A stretch of 64,000 nucleotides of DNA from Enterococcus_K sp051713825 (GTDB lineage: Bacteria > Bacillota > Bacilli > Lactobacillales > Enterococcaceae). Of the stretch, positions 9,263 to 17,213 are shown one piece after another; the stretch's first letter is position 1; the number at the start of each line of letters is the position of its first letter. The notes below the pieces were generated by a model. It ran no database searches. It saw only the letters and a list, made by a program, of their open reading frames with translations, and had not been told where the DNA came from. Made by a program: the position numbers and the translations under genes. The DNA lies in NCBI RefSeq assembly GCF_051713825.1, contig NZ_JBIOQR010000001.1:248001-312000 (forward strand), in the 5' to 3' direction.

Positions 9263-9949
9263 TTATAGGTAGTATTTTTTCGCTACAGTTAAGTCATCGT
9301 TTAATTCATAAACAAGTGGTTGACCTGTAGGGATTTCAAGATCCATGATGTCTTCATCAGAGATTCCTTCGATGTGTTTAGCTAATGCGCGTAAAGAGTT
9401 ACCATGTGCAGCAACTAAAACAGTTTTGTTATCTAATAATGCAGGGGCAATTTCATCTTGCCAGAACGGTAACGCACGTTCTAAAGTTACTTTTAAGTTT
9501 TCGCCACCAGGTACGTCACGTTTATCTAACATAGAATAACGACGATCGCTAGCTGCAGAACCTTCATCCGTTGCTTCCATTAATGGAGGTAACGTGTCAT
9601 AAGAACGGCGCCAAATGTGAACTTGTTCGTCCCCATATTTTTCAGCCGTTTCTTTTTTGTTTAATCCTTGTAATTTACCATAATGACGTTCATTTAGGCG
9701 CCAAGATTTTACTTGAGGTACCCATAATTGGTCAGAATATTCTAAGATGAAGTTACAAGTTTTGATTGCGCGAGTCAATACAGATGTATAAGCGATATCA
9801 AATTCGATTCCTGCTTCTTTAATTTTGCGTCCGCCTTCTTTGGCTTCTTCAATTCCTTCTGGTGCTAAATCAACATCAGCCCAACCAGTAAATTGGTTTA
9901 ATGCATTCCATTCACTAAGACCGTGACGAGAGAAAACTAATTTTGGCAT
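9263..9949 (-). CDS. gpmA: 2,3-bisphosphoglycerate-dependent phosphoglycerate mutase
   Basis: Glycolytic enzyme converting 3-phosphoglycerate to 2-phosphoglycerate through a phosphohistidine. The protein has 228 residues. The catalytic motif is FSRHGLSEWNALNQFTGW right after the start, with WRLNERHYGKLQGLNK, GGENLKVTLERALPFW and a second His in VAAHGNSLRAL. The minus-strand ATG is at 9949 with AAGGAG eight bases upstream. The longer open frame to 10096 has no ribosome site and runs into the promoter region. Confidence 0.97.
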   Translation of the reverse strand: MPKLVFSRHGLSEWNALNQFTGWADVDLAPEGIEEAKEGGRKIKEAGIEFDIAYTSVLTRAIKTCNFILEYSDQLWVPQVKSWRLNERHYGKLQGLNKKETAEKYGDEQVHIWRRSYDTLPPLMEATDEGSAASDRRYSMLDKRDVPGGENLKVTLERALPFWQDEIAPALLDNKTVLVAAHGNSLRALAKHIEGISDEDIMDLEIPTGQPLVYELNDDLTVAKKYYL

Positions 9950-10083
9950 GTATAGCGCTCCTTTTACAATATAGTTTCTGAAATTTTCAATTCCTTCTTT
10001 ATTGTACAATGTTTTCAACAAGATTTCCATTGAAAAACTGAGAAAAGTTTCACAAGATAGAAAAAGTTTAAAGAGTTGCGCAC

Positions 10084-10145
10084 GTAAAGAAGCCAAAATT
10101 CACGAAAGAGAGTCTTCCTCTTTTGTAAAATTTTGGCTTCTTTAC
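10084..10145. terminator. Hairpin between gpmA promoter region and the resolvase-like gene
   Basis: GAAGCCAAAATT (10089-10100) pairs with AATTTTGGCTTC (10129-10140), with a further internal AAAGAG/CTCTTT stem. It lies just past the stop of the minus-strand resolvase-like gene and serves as its terminator. Confidence 0.75.
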
Positions 10146-10167
10146 TTACAAATGAATCATTTATGTG

Positions 10168-10755
10168 TTATTTCTCTAAAAATTTCTGAACATCTGCTTC
10201 TGACAGGTTGATGTATTTATAACAAGTTCCCACAGAGACACCGCACTTGCTTGAAATCTGTTGAATTTTTTCTTTCTTATCAAAATACATTCGACGAATC
10301 CGTTTGACCGTGCGTCCGTCAATCTTCGGCCGGCCACCAATATTTCCTTTTTTGCGAGCTTCATTTAACCCAACCAAGGTTCGCTCTTTGATCAATGTGC
10401 ATTCCATTGTTGCCAGACCATCCATTAAGTGGAAATAAGCTTTTCCAATTTCATTTCGCGTATCAATTCCTTCTTGTAAGCTTACCAAATGAATGCCCGA
10501 TTGTTTAAACTCTTGCATTAATTCCGTTAATTGACGCGTCGATTTGCCTAGACGGTGCAGCTGACAAATAACTAATGTATCTCCTTTTTGTAACTTACCC
10601 AAAACAGACGATAAATCAGATCGCTCCGTTTGACTTTCCATGTCTGTGCATGATTCGTGGTAAATTTCATGACAGTCAAAGTCGGTCAAATGTGAGAGCT
10701 GATTGTCCCAATCATCATGGATGATGGTTGTCCGCGCATAACCAATAATTTTCAT
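10168..10755 (-). CDS. Serine-recombinase (resolvase)-like protein lacking the catalytic Ser
   Basis: A 195-residue protein with full resolvase/invertase architecture: an N-terminal catalytic fold to about residue 130, then a C-terminal helix-turn-helix (IQQISSKCGVSVGTCYKYI). Family members start GYARVS, where that Ser attacks DNA; here residues 6-10 read YARTT, so Ser10 is Thr. The usual LDRLGRS is LHRLGKS, so the conserved Asp is His and one Arg is Lys. The late motif ERTLVGLNEARKKG is intact. No inverted repeats, partner transposase or res-like site is evident, and it sits among housekeeping genes. It may be a domesticated DNA-binding protein or a weak recombinase. The ribosome site GAGG precedes ATG 10755. 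Confidence 0.85.
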   Translation of the reverse strand: MKIIGYARTTIIHDDWDNQLSHLTDFDCHEIYHESCTDMESQTERSDLSSVLGKLQKGDTLVICQLHRLGKSTRQLTELMQEFKQSGIHLVSLQEGIDTRNEIGKAYFHLMDGLATMECTLIKERTLVGLNEARKKGNIGGRPKIDGRTVKRIRRMYFDKKEKIQQISSKCGVSVGTCYKYINLSEADVQKFLEK

Positions 10756-10891
10756 TCTTTATCCTCTTTACCCTCTCTAATATACTTTTAACCTTATTAT
10801 TATAAAAAATGTAGCATAAAGAGTACGAAAATGGTAGCTTTTTGGTAAAAAATGAAAGAATTTCTTTATAATTTGAATATTTTTAGCTTTT

Positions 10892-11587
10892 TTATTTAGG
10901 CAGTTGAGGATTATGTGGTGAATCGAGCGTTTCAGGGCCGTCCACATGACCGACGATGACCTTTTTGACCATGTCTAAAAATAAGCCGTGCTCAACCACG
11001 CCAACTAAATTATCCAAGTAAGCTCCAAGTGCTCGAGGATCTTCAATAACGTCTAATTGTAAATCAATAATGTAGTGTCCACCATCAGTGACTAATGTTT
11101 GTCCATTAGCTGTTTTTCTAAGGCTTGGTGCATAGCCTTTTTTCTCGAACAAACAAAAAAGCTGTTGACTTCCATAAGGCATAACTTCAACAGGCAAAGG
11201 GAAGGCGCCTAGTTTTTCGACCATTTTTGATTCATCGACAATCCAAATACATTCTTTTGAGTAAGTGGCTACAATTTTTTCAAACAAGAGTGCAGCACCG
11301 CCTCCTTTGATTCCTTGGAAATCTCGGCTGATTTCATCGGCACCATCAATGGTTAAATCAACGACCGCAACTTCATCAATACTTTTTAAGGGAATGCCTA
11401 GTTCTAAGGCTTGTTTTTCAGTGCTCTTTGAGGTGGTCACCCCCACAATTGATAAGCCCTCTTCTTTGATTCTACGACCAATCTCGTCCACCATAAACTT
11501 CGCAGTTGAGCCAGTACCAAGGCCAACAACCATCCCATCCTTGACATATTTTGCGGCTTCAATTCCGACCATTTGTTTTAATTCCAT
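10892..11587 (-). CDS. rpiA: Ribose-5-phosphate isomerase A
   Basis: Interconverts ribose 5-phosphate and ribulose 5-phosphate in the non-oxidative pentose phosphate pathway. The product is 231 residues, with VGLGTGSTAKFMVDEIG (phosphate loop), DGADEISRDFQGIKGGGAALLFEKI (catalytic Asp/Lys region) and the VDESKMVEKLG stretch. I chose ATG 11587 because AAGGA lies nine bases upstream; the GTG two codons earlier is too close to it. It complements the nucleoside salvage block, which feeds ribose 5-phosphate. Confidence 0.96.
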   Translation of the reverse strand: MELKQMVGIEAAKYVKDGMVVGLGTGSTAKFMVDEIGRRIKEEGLSIVGVTTSKSTEKQALELGIPLKSIDEVAVVDLTIDGADEISRDFQGIKGGGAALLFEKIVATYSKECIWIVDESKMVEKLGAFPLPVEVMPYGSQQLFCLFEKKGYAPSLRKTANGQTLVTDGGHYIIDLQLDVIEDPRALGAYLDNLVGVVEHGLFLDMVKKVIVGHVDGPETLDSPHNPQLPK

Positions 11588-11717
11588 AGTCACCCATCCT
11601 TCGTAAAAAACTTCCTCTATAGTTTAACTTTTCTTCTATTAAAAAGATAGAGTCGGTCGATTTTTTTCAGTTAATTTTTATTTTTGAAAAGAGAGTAGAA
11701 AAAACGCAGAAAGTCAG

Positions 11718-11746
11718 TTGACAGAGGGGCTGAATCGTGCTATTCT
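11718..11746 (+). promoter_or_regulatory. Promoter of the str operon (rpsL)
   Basis: Perfect -35 TTGACA (11718-11723), a 17-base spacer and -10 TATTCT (11741-11746). Confidence 0.85.
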
Positions 11747-11754
11747 AACAAAGG

Positions 11755-11911
11755 TGCTTTATCTACAGGTCTCTGTTTAGAGACGTGCTGACTGTTTATC
11801 AAAGCATATTTGATAAAGGATGCAGAGATTGCATTATTTTTTATCGCCTAAAAAGAACCACCTGGATGTGTGGGACTAGCAGAGCGAATTAAGGAAGGAG
11901 GAAAACAAGGA
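11755..11911 (+). promoter_or_regulatory. Structured leader of rpsL
   Basis: The 5' untranslated region of about 160 bases has three stem-loops: GTCTCT/AGAGAC (11769-11784), TTTATCAAA/TTTGATAAA (11795-11817), and a short ATGCA/TGCAT hairpin (11820-11834) followed by a T-rich run. The last resembles a weak attenuator. Ribosomal protein feedback is possible but not shown. Confidence 0.5.
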
Positions 11912-12325
11912 ATGCCTACAATTAACCAATTAGTACGTAAACCTCGTAAATCTAAGGTGGATAAATCTAATTCACCAGCATTGAACAAAGGATATAACAG
12001 CTTCAAAAAATCTCAAACGAATGTGAACTCTCCACAAAAACGTGGTGTGTGTACTCGTGTGGGAACTATGACACCTAAAAAACCGAACTCAGCTTTACGT
12101 AAATATGCCCGTGTTCGTTTGTCTAACTTAATCGAAGTTACAGCTTATATTCCAGGTATTGGACATAACTTACAAGAACACAGCGTGGTACTATTACGCG
12201 GTGGACGTGTAAAAGATTTACCAGGGGTACGTTACCATATCGTACGTGGCGCGCTTGATACTGCCGGAGTTAACGACCGTAAACAAAGCCGTTCTAAATA
12301 TGGTACTAAGAGACCTAAAGCTTAA
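11912..12325 (+). CDS. rpsL: Ribosomal protein S12
   Basis: Small-subunit protein at the decoding centre, 137 residues. The start is ATG 11912 (MPTINQLVRKPRKSK), the universal S12 N-terminus; the frame stays open upstream but lacks that homology. The streptomycin-related segments TPKKPNSALRK and GGRVKDLPGVRYH carry the wild-type lysines. The protein has the N-terminal insertion typical of Gram-positive S12. It is the first gene of the str operon. Confidence 0.98.
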   Translation: MPTINQLVRKPRKSKVDKSNSPALNKGYNSFKKSQTNVNSPQKRGVCTRVGTMTPKKPNSALRKYARVRLSNLIEVTAYIPGIGHNLQEHSVVLLRGGRVKDLPGVRYHIVRGALDTAGVNDRKQSRSKYGTKRPKA

Positions 12326-12387
12326 TTTTGAATTCAAATTTTAGATAAAACTATATAATAGAAATATTTCGGAAGGAGGAGTTACGG

Positions 12388-12858
12388 ATGCCTCGTAAAG
12401 GTCCAGTTGCAAAACGTGATGTTTTACCAGATCCTATTTATAACTCAAAATTAGTAACTCGCTTAATTAACCGTGTAATGGTTGATGGAAAACGCGGGAT
12501 TGCTGCTAACATTATCTATAATGCATTTGGCATTATCAAAGAATCTACAGGGAATGATCCATTGGAAGTTTTCGAACAAGCAATGAAGAACGTTATGCCT
12601 GTTCTTGAAGTTAAAGCTCGCCGTGTTGGTGGTTCTAACTATCAAGTACCAGTTGAAGTTCGTCCAGAACGTCGTACAACTTTAGGTCTTCGTTGGGTTG
12701 TTAACTACGCTCGTTTGCGTGGAGAACACACAATGGAAGAACGCTTAGCTAAAGAAATTATGGATGCAGCTAATAACACTGGCGCGTCAGTTAAAAAACG
12801 CGAAGACACACACAAAATGGCAGATGCCAACCGCGCATTTGCACATTATCGTTGGTAA
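12388..12858 (+). CDS. rpsG: Ribosomal protein S7
   Basis: Primary binder of the 16S rRNA 3' domain and nucleator of the small-subunit head, 156 residues. It begins MPRKGPVAKRDVLPDP and ends with FAHYRW, both typical of bacterial S7. GGAAGGAGG precedes ATG 12388. It lies 62 bases after rpsL and is co-transcribed with it and fusA. Confidence 0.98.
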   Translation: MPRKGPVAKRDVLPDPIYNSKLVTRLINRVMVDGKRGIAANIIYNAFGIIKESTGNDPLEVFEQAMKNVMPVLEVKARRVGGSNYQVPVEVRPERRTTLGLRWVVNYARLRGEHTMEERLAKEIMDAANNTGASVKKREDTHKMADANRAFAHYRW

Positions 12859-12866
12859 GATCCTCT

Positions 12867-12896
12867 CTGTCTGCAGCCTAGCGCTGCAGCAGACAG
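12867..12896 (+). other. Hairpin between rpsG and fusA
   Basis: CTGTCTGC (12867-12874) pairs with GCAGACAG (12889-12896), with an additional AGC/GCT pairing inside. There is no T-run, so it is more likely a regulatory or mRNA-processing structure than a terminator. Confidence 0.45.
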
Positions 12897-12940
12897 TTAC
12901 TTTGCAATCGATTTGAATAAAGAGAGGAGAACAAACTGAG

Positions 12941-15028
12941 ATGGCAAGAGAATTTTCATTAGAAAAAACTCGTAATATTGGTATCATGGCCCACGTTGAT
13001 GCTGGTAAAACAACAACAACTGAGCGTATCTTATACTATACTGGTAAAATCCATAAAATTGGTGAAACTCACGAAGGTGCTTCACAAATGGACTGGATGG
13101 AACAAGAACAAGAGCGTGGTATTACAATTACATCTGCAGCAACAACTGCACAATGGAAGGGTTATCGAGTAAACATCATTGACACGCCTGGACACGTGGA
13201 TTTCACGATTGAAGTTCAACGTTCATTACGTGTACTTGATGGTGCGGTAACTGTTCTTGACTCACAATCAGGTGTTGAACCCCAAACTGAAACAGTTTGG
13301 CGTCAAGCGACTGAATATAAAGTTCCACGTATTGTTTTCTGTAATAAAATGGATAAACTAGGTGCGGACTTCTTCTATTCAGTAAGTTCATTACATGATC
13401 GTTTACAAGCAAACGCTCATCCAATCCAAATTCCAATTGGATCAGAAGAAACGTTTACTGGAATCATTGACTTGATCAAAATGAAGGCTGAAATCTATAC
13501 AAATGATTTAGGTACTGACATTCAAGAAACTGACATTCCAGAAGACTATCAAGAGCTTGCTGAAGAATGGCGTGAAAAATTAGTTGAAGCAGTTGCTGAG
13601 ACTGATGAAGACTTAATGATGAAATACCTAGATGGTGAAGAAATCACTGAAGAAGAATTAGTAGCTGGAATTCGTCAAGCAACAATTGACGTTGAATTTT
13701 TCCCAGTATTAGCTGGTTCTGCCTTCAAAAACAAAGGTGTTCAATTGATGTTGGATGCGGTATTAGCTTACCTACCATCACCATTAGACATCGATGCAAT
13801 CAAAGGGATTGATACGAAGACGGACGAAGAAACAACTCGCCCAGCTGATGACGAAGCACCATTCGCTTCATTAGCATTTAAAGTTATGACTGACCCATTC
13901 GTAGGTCGTTTGACTTTCTTCCGTGTTTATTCTGGTGTCCTTGAAAGTGGTTCATATGTATTGAACGCTTCTAAAGGCAAAAAAGAACGTATTGGACGTA
14001 TTCTTCAAATGCACGCGAATACACGTAAAGAAATTGATAAAGTGTATTCAGGCGATATCGCTGCTGCAGTTGGTTTGAAAGATACAACAACAGGGGACAC
14101 GCTATGTGCCTTGGATGCACCAGTTATCCTTGAATCTATCGAATTCCCTGAACCAGTTATCCAAGTCGCTGTTGAACCTAAATCAAAAGCTGACCAAGAT
14201 AAAATGGGTGTTGCTCTACAAAAACTTGCAGAAGAAGATCCATCATTCCGTGTTGAAACAAACGTTGAAACAGGCGAAACAGTTATCTCAGGTATGGGAG
14301 AACTTCACTTGGACGTTTTAGTAGACCGTATGAGACGTGAATTCAACGTTGAAGCTAACGTTGGTGCACCTCAAGTATCTTATCGTGAAACATTCCGCGC
14401 ACCGATTACTCAAGCTGAAGGTAAATTTGTCCGTCAGTCTGGTGGTAAAGGTCAATACGGACACGTTTGGGTTGAATTTACACCTAACGAAGAAGGTAAA
14501 GGATTCGAATTTGAAAACGCGATCGTCGGTGGGGTTGTTCCTCGTGAATACATTCCTGCTGTTGAAAAAGGTTTAGCAGAATCAATGAACAACGGGGTTC
14601 TTGCTGGATATCCATTAGTTGATATTAAAGCAAAACTTTATGATGGTTCATATCATGATGTCGATTCGAATGAAACTGCCTTCCGTGTTGCTGCGTCTAT
14701 GGCTTTACGTGCCGCTGCTAAGAAAGCTAACCCAGTGATCTTAGAACCAATGATGAAAGTAACAATTACTGTTCCTGAAGATTACTTAGGTGATATTATG
14801 GGACACGTTACAAGTCGTCGTGGCCGTGTTGAAGGTATGGAAGCTCACGGAAACTCACAAATCGTTAATGCAATTGTGCCACTAGCAGAAATGTTTGGTT
14901 ACGCAACTACATTACGTTCTGCAACACAAGGTCGCGGTACATTTATGATGGTATTTGACCACTATGAAGACGTACCAAAATCTATCCAAGAAGAAATTAT
15001 TAAGAAAAATGGTGGCGGAAATAATTAA
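12941..15028 (+). CDS. fusA: Elongation factor G
   Basis: Ribosomal translocase GTPase, 695 residues. The GTPase motifs are AHVDAGKTTTTERIL (G1), RGITITSAATT (switch I), DTPGHVDFT (G3), NKMDKLGADF (G4) and GSAFKNKG (G5). Domains II-V follow, with HVTSRRGRVEGM near the C-terminus as in canonical EF-G. AGAGGAGA precedes ATG 12941. It is the third gene of the str operon. Confidence 0.98.
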   Translation: MAREFSLEKTRNIGIMAHVDAGKTTTTERILYYTGKIHKIGETHEGASQMDWMEQEQERGITITSAATTAQWKGYRVNIIDTPGHVDFTIEVQRSLRVLDGAVTVLDSQSGVEPQTETVWRQATEYKVPRIVFCNKMDKLGADFFYSVSSLHDRLQANAHPIQIPIGSEETFTGIIDLIKMKAEIYTNDLGTDIQETDIPEDYQELAEEWREKLVEAVAETDEDLMMKYLDGEEITEEELVAGIRQATIDVEFFPVLAGSAFKNKGVQLMLDAVLAYLPSPLDIDAIKGIDTKTDEETTRPADDEAPFASLAFKVMTDPFVGRLTFFRVYSGVLESGSYVLNASKGKKERIGRILQMHANTRKEIDKVYSGDIAAAVGLKDTTTGDTLCALDAPVILESIEFPEPVIQVAVEPKSKADQDKMGVALQKLAEEDPSFRVETNVETGETVISGMGELHLDVLVDRMRREFNVEANVGAPQVSYRETFRAPITQAEGKFVRQSGGKGQYGHVWVEFTPNEEGKGFEFENAIVGGVVPREYIPAVEKGLAESMNNGVLAGYPLVDIKAKLYDGSYHDVDSNETAFRVAASMALRAAAKKANPVILEPMMKVTITVPEDYLGDIMGHVTSRRGRVEGMEAHGNSQIVNAIVPLAEMFGYATTLRSATQGRGTFMMVFDHYEDVPKSIQEEIIKKNGGGNN

Positions 15029-15173
15029 TAAGTCGTAAAAAACTTATTTCCTATTTTTGACTATGCTTTTTTAAGAATTTCGGGTAAAATAATTAAAGAT
15101 GATAATGCGATTGTTTAATCGCGTATCAAATAATAAAAAACTAATCATATGATTTTTAGGAGGAACATTTAAA

Positions 15174-16361
15174 ATGGCTAAAGAAAAATTTGACCGTTCT
15201 AAACCCCATGTTAACATTGGTACTATTGGACACGTTGACCATGGTAAAACTACATTAACTGCTGCTATCGCTACTGTATTAGCGAAACATGGTGGCGGTG
15301 AAGCACAAAACTATGCTGATATCGATAACGCACCTGAAGAAAAAGAACGCGGAATCACTATCAACACTTCTCACATCGAGTATGAAACTGACGCACGTCA
15401 CTATGCTCACGTGGATTGCCCAGGACACGCGGATTACGTTAAAAACATGATCACTGGTGCTGCGCAAATGGATGGAGCTATCTTAGTAGTATCTGCTGCT
15501 GATGGTCCTATGCCTCAAACTCGTGAACACATTCTATTATCTCGCCAAGTTGGTGTTCCATACATCGTTGTTTTCTTAAACAAAGTTGATATGGTTGATG
15601 ATGAAGAATTATTAGAATTAGTAGAAATGGAAGTTCGTGACCTATTAAGCGAATACGATTTCCCAGGTGATGACACTCCAGTTATCGCTGGTTCTGCTTT
15701 GAAAGCCTTAGAAGGCGACGCTTCTTACGAAGAAAAAATCTTAGAATTAATGGCTTCAGTTGATGAGTATATCCCAACTCCAACTCGTGACACTGACAAA
15801 CCATTCATGATGCCAGTCGAAGACGTATTCTCAATCACTGGACGTGGTACTGTTGCTACAGGCCGTGTTGAACGTGGTGAAGTACGTGTTGGTGATGAAA
15901 TTGAAATCGTTGGTATCGACGAAGAAACTTCTAAAACAACTGTTACTGGTGTTGAAATGTTCCGTAAATTATTGGATTACGCTCAAGCTGGTGATAACAT
16001 CGGTGCGTTACTTCGTGGGGTTGCTCGTGAAGATATCCAACGTGGACAAGTTTTATCTAAACCAGGAACTATTACTCCACATACAAAATTCGTAGCTGAA
16101 GTTTACGTTTTATCTAAAGAAGAAGGTGGACGTCATACACCATTCTTCACTAACTACCGCCCACAATTCTACTTCCGTACAACTGACGTAACTGGTGTTG
16201 TTGAGTTACCAGAAGGTACTGAAATGGTTATGCCTGGCGATAACGTAACAATTGACGTGGAATTAATCCACCCAATCGCTATCGAAAATGGTACTAAATT
16301 CTCAATCCGTGAAGGCGGACGTACAGTTGGTGCTGGCGTTGTTTCTGAAATCAAAGCTTAA
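15174..16361 (+). CDS. tuf: Elongation factor Tu
   Basis: GTPase that delivers aminoacyl-tRNA to the ribosome, 395 residues. Motifs include GHVDHGKTTLTAAI, DCPGHADYVKNMI and FLNKVDMVDD. The ribosome site TAGGAGG lies in front of ATG 15174. The 145-base gap after fusA is AT-rich with a TAAAAT at 15085 that could be a -10; no convincing -35 accompanies it, so read-through from the str promoter may contribute. A strong terminator follows. Confidence 0.98.
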   Translation: MAKEKFDRSKPHVNIGTIGHVDHGKTTLTAAIATVLAKHGGGEAQNYADIDNAPEEKERGITINTSHIEYETDARHYAHVDCPGHADYVKNMITGAAQMDGAILVVSAADGPMPQTREHILLSRQVGVPYIVVFLNKVDMVDDEELLELVEMEVRDLLSEYDFPGDDTPVIAGSALKALEGDASYEEKILELMASVDEYIPTPTRDTDKPFMMPVEDVFSITGRGTVATGRVERGEVRVGDEIEIVGIDEETSKTTVTGVEMFRKLLDYAQAGDNIGALLRGVAREDIQRGQVLSKPGTITPHTKFVAEVYVLSKEEGGRHTPFFTNYRPQFYFRTTDVTGVVELPEGTEMVMPGDNVTIDVELIHPIAIENGTKFSIREGGRTVGAGVVSEIKA

Positions 16362-16406
16362 TTGATTTTGACAACGACTATTTTGTAACATTATATTCGG
16401 ACTTTG

Positions 16407-16443
16407 ACTAGCTCTATCATTTCGGTGATGGAGCTAGTTTTTT
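16407..16443 (+). terminator. Terminator after tuf
   Basis: ACTAGCTCTATCA (16407-16419) pairs with TGATGGAGCTAGT (16426-16438) with one G-U pair, then a T-run. Confidence 0.9.
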
Positions 16444-16473
16444 GTGTTGTAAAGAGATTATAATATCGAGGTG

Positions 16474-16481
16474 TAAGAAAG
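16474..16481. repeat. Left target-site duplication of the IS66 element
   Basis: TAAGAAAG directly abuts the left inverted repeat; the identical octamer abuts the right end at 18884-18891. Confidence 0.92.
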
Positions 16482-16564
16482 GTAAGTGCCTAATAACTAG
16501 GTACCTATAATCAAGCGACACCTCCGGGTATACTTGGCTTAACAAGTAAATTGGAGGTGTTTGT

Positions 16565-16747
16565 TTGACCAAGACAAACGAAATTGTACCCATTCAGCTT
16601 CATACGCAGCCAGACCAGAAACAAAATCAGAAAGTAGCGAGTGCGAAGCTAGCTGCACGAATAAAAAGAAAAGATGGCTCTGAAATACATCTTTATAATG
16701 GTATCAGTAGTTATATTCTTGCCGCAGTGCTTAGGGAGTTGAGATGA
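16565..16747 (+). CDS. tnpA: IS66 accessory protein TnpA-like
   Basis: A 60-residue basic protein at the TnpA position of the IS66 element. It starts at TTG 16565, preceded by GGAGG. The C-terminal half (GSEIHLYNGISSYILAAVLREL) resembles the end of IS66 TnpA proteins; the N-terminal part is shorter than in longer homologues. It is required with TnpB for transposition in studied IS66 members, with an unclear biochemical role. Its stop is one base from the next start. Confidence 0.75.
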   Translation: MTKTNEIVPIQLHTQPDQKQNQKVASAKLAARIKRKDGSEIHLYNGISSYILAAVLRELR

Positions 16748-16748
16748 C

Positions 16749-17102
16749 GTGCTTCTTGATTTCACTAAAGTAAAGAACTTGTATATCGTCACTGGGAAAA
16801 CAGACCTTCGTCGTGGAATTGACGGATTGGCGAGTCTCATCCAACAAGAGTACGAGCTAGATGTTTATTCAGATGCCCTCTTCCTTTTTTGCGGTAATCG
16901 ATGTGATCGTTTCAAAATTTTGTATTGGGATGGTGACGGCTTCCTCTTATGTTATAAAAGGATTCAAGATGGCCGACTCAAGTGGCCTAGAAAAAAAGAA
17001 GAGGTTCGACAACTAACTAGTCAACAAATTCGTTGGTTATTTGAAGGGTTGGACATCGATCAACCCAGGGCGATAAAGCCAGGGAAAAGAGGCCAATTCT
17101 AA
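16749..17102 (+). CDS. tnpB: IS66 accessory protein TnpB
   Basis: IS66 Orf2-like protein, 117 residues, the normal length. The typical segments are YIVTGKTDLRRGIDGLASLIQ near the N-terminus, LFLFCGNRCDRFKILYWDGDGFLLCYKR in the middle, and RLKWPRK before the C-terminus. It starts at GTG 16749 immediately after tnpA, so translation is coupled. Its exact function is unknown, but it is essential for transposition in tested family members. Confidence 0.93.
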   Translation: MLLDFTKVKNLYIVTGKTDLRRGIDGLASLIQQEYELDVYSDALFLFCGNRCDRFKILYWDGDGFLLCYKRIQDGRLKWPRKKEEVRQLTSQQIRWLFEGLDIDQPRAIKPGKRGQF

Positions 17103-17104
17103 TA

Positions 17105-17153
17105 GATAAAAACCGTAATAAACATTGATTTAATGCGGTTTTTATCTGTTTTT
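17105..17153 (+). terminator. Terminator inside the IS66 element, before tnpC
   Basis: GATAAAAACCG (17105-17115) pairs perfectly with CGGTTTTTATC (17136-17146), followed by TGTTTTTTT. A TATAAT at 17170-17175 lies downstream, so the transposase gene may be transcribed separately. Confidence 0.8.
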
Positions 17154-17213
17154 TTGTTCTGAAAAATGGTATAATAAAGGGAAGAAAAATAGATAGAATG
17201 GTGGTGGATTTTT

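Noticed and set aside
10002..10211. 69-codon plus-strand frame across the gpmA upstream region
   Set aside because: It covers the terminator hairpin and both neighbouring regulatory regions and lacks a ribosome site.
9263..11587. Mobile element or integron around the resolvase-like gene
   Set aside because: There are no flanking inverted repeats, target duplications or cargo, and the neighbours are housekeeping genes with normal spacing.
15057..15090. Dedicated tuf promoter TTGACT...TAAAAT
   Set aside because: The spacer is 22 bases, too long for a normal sigma-A promoter; it is mentioned only within the tuf entry.
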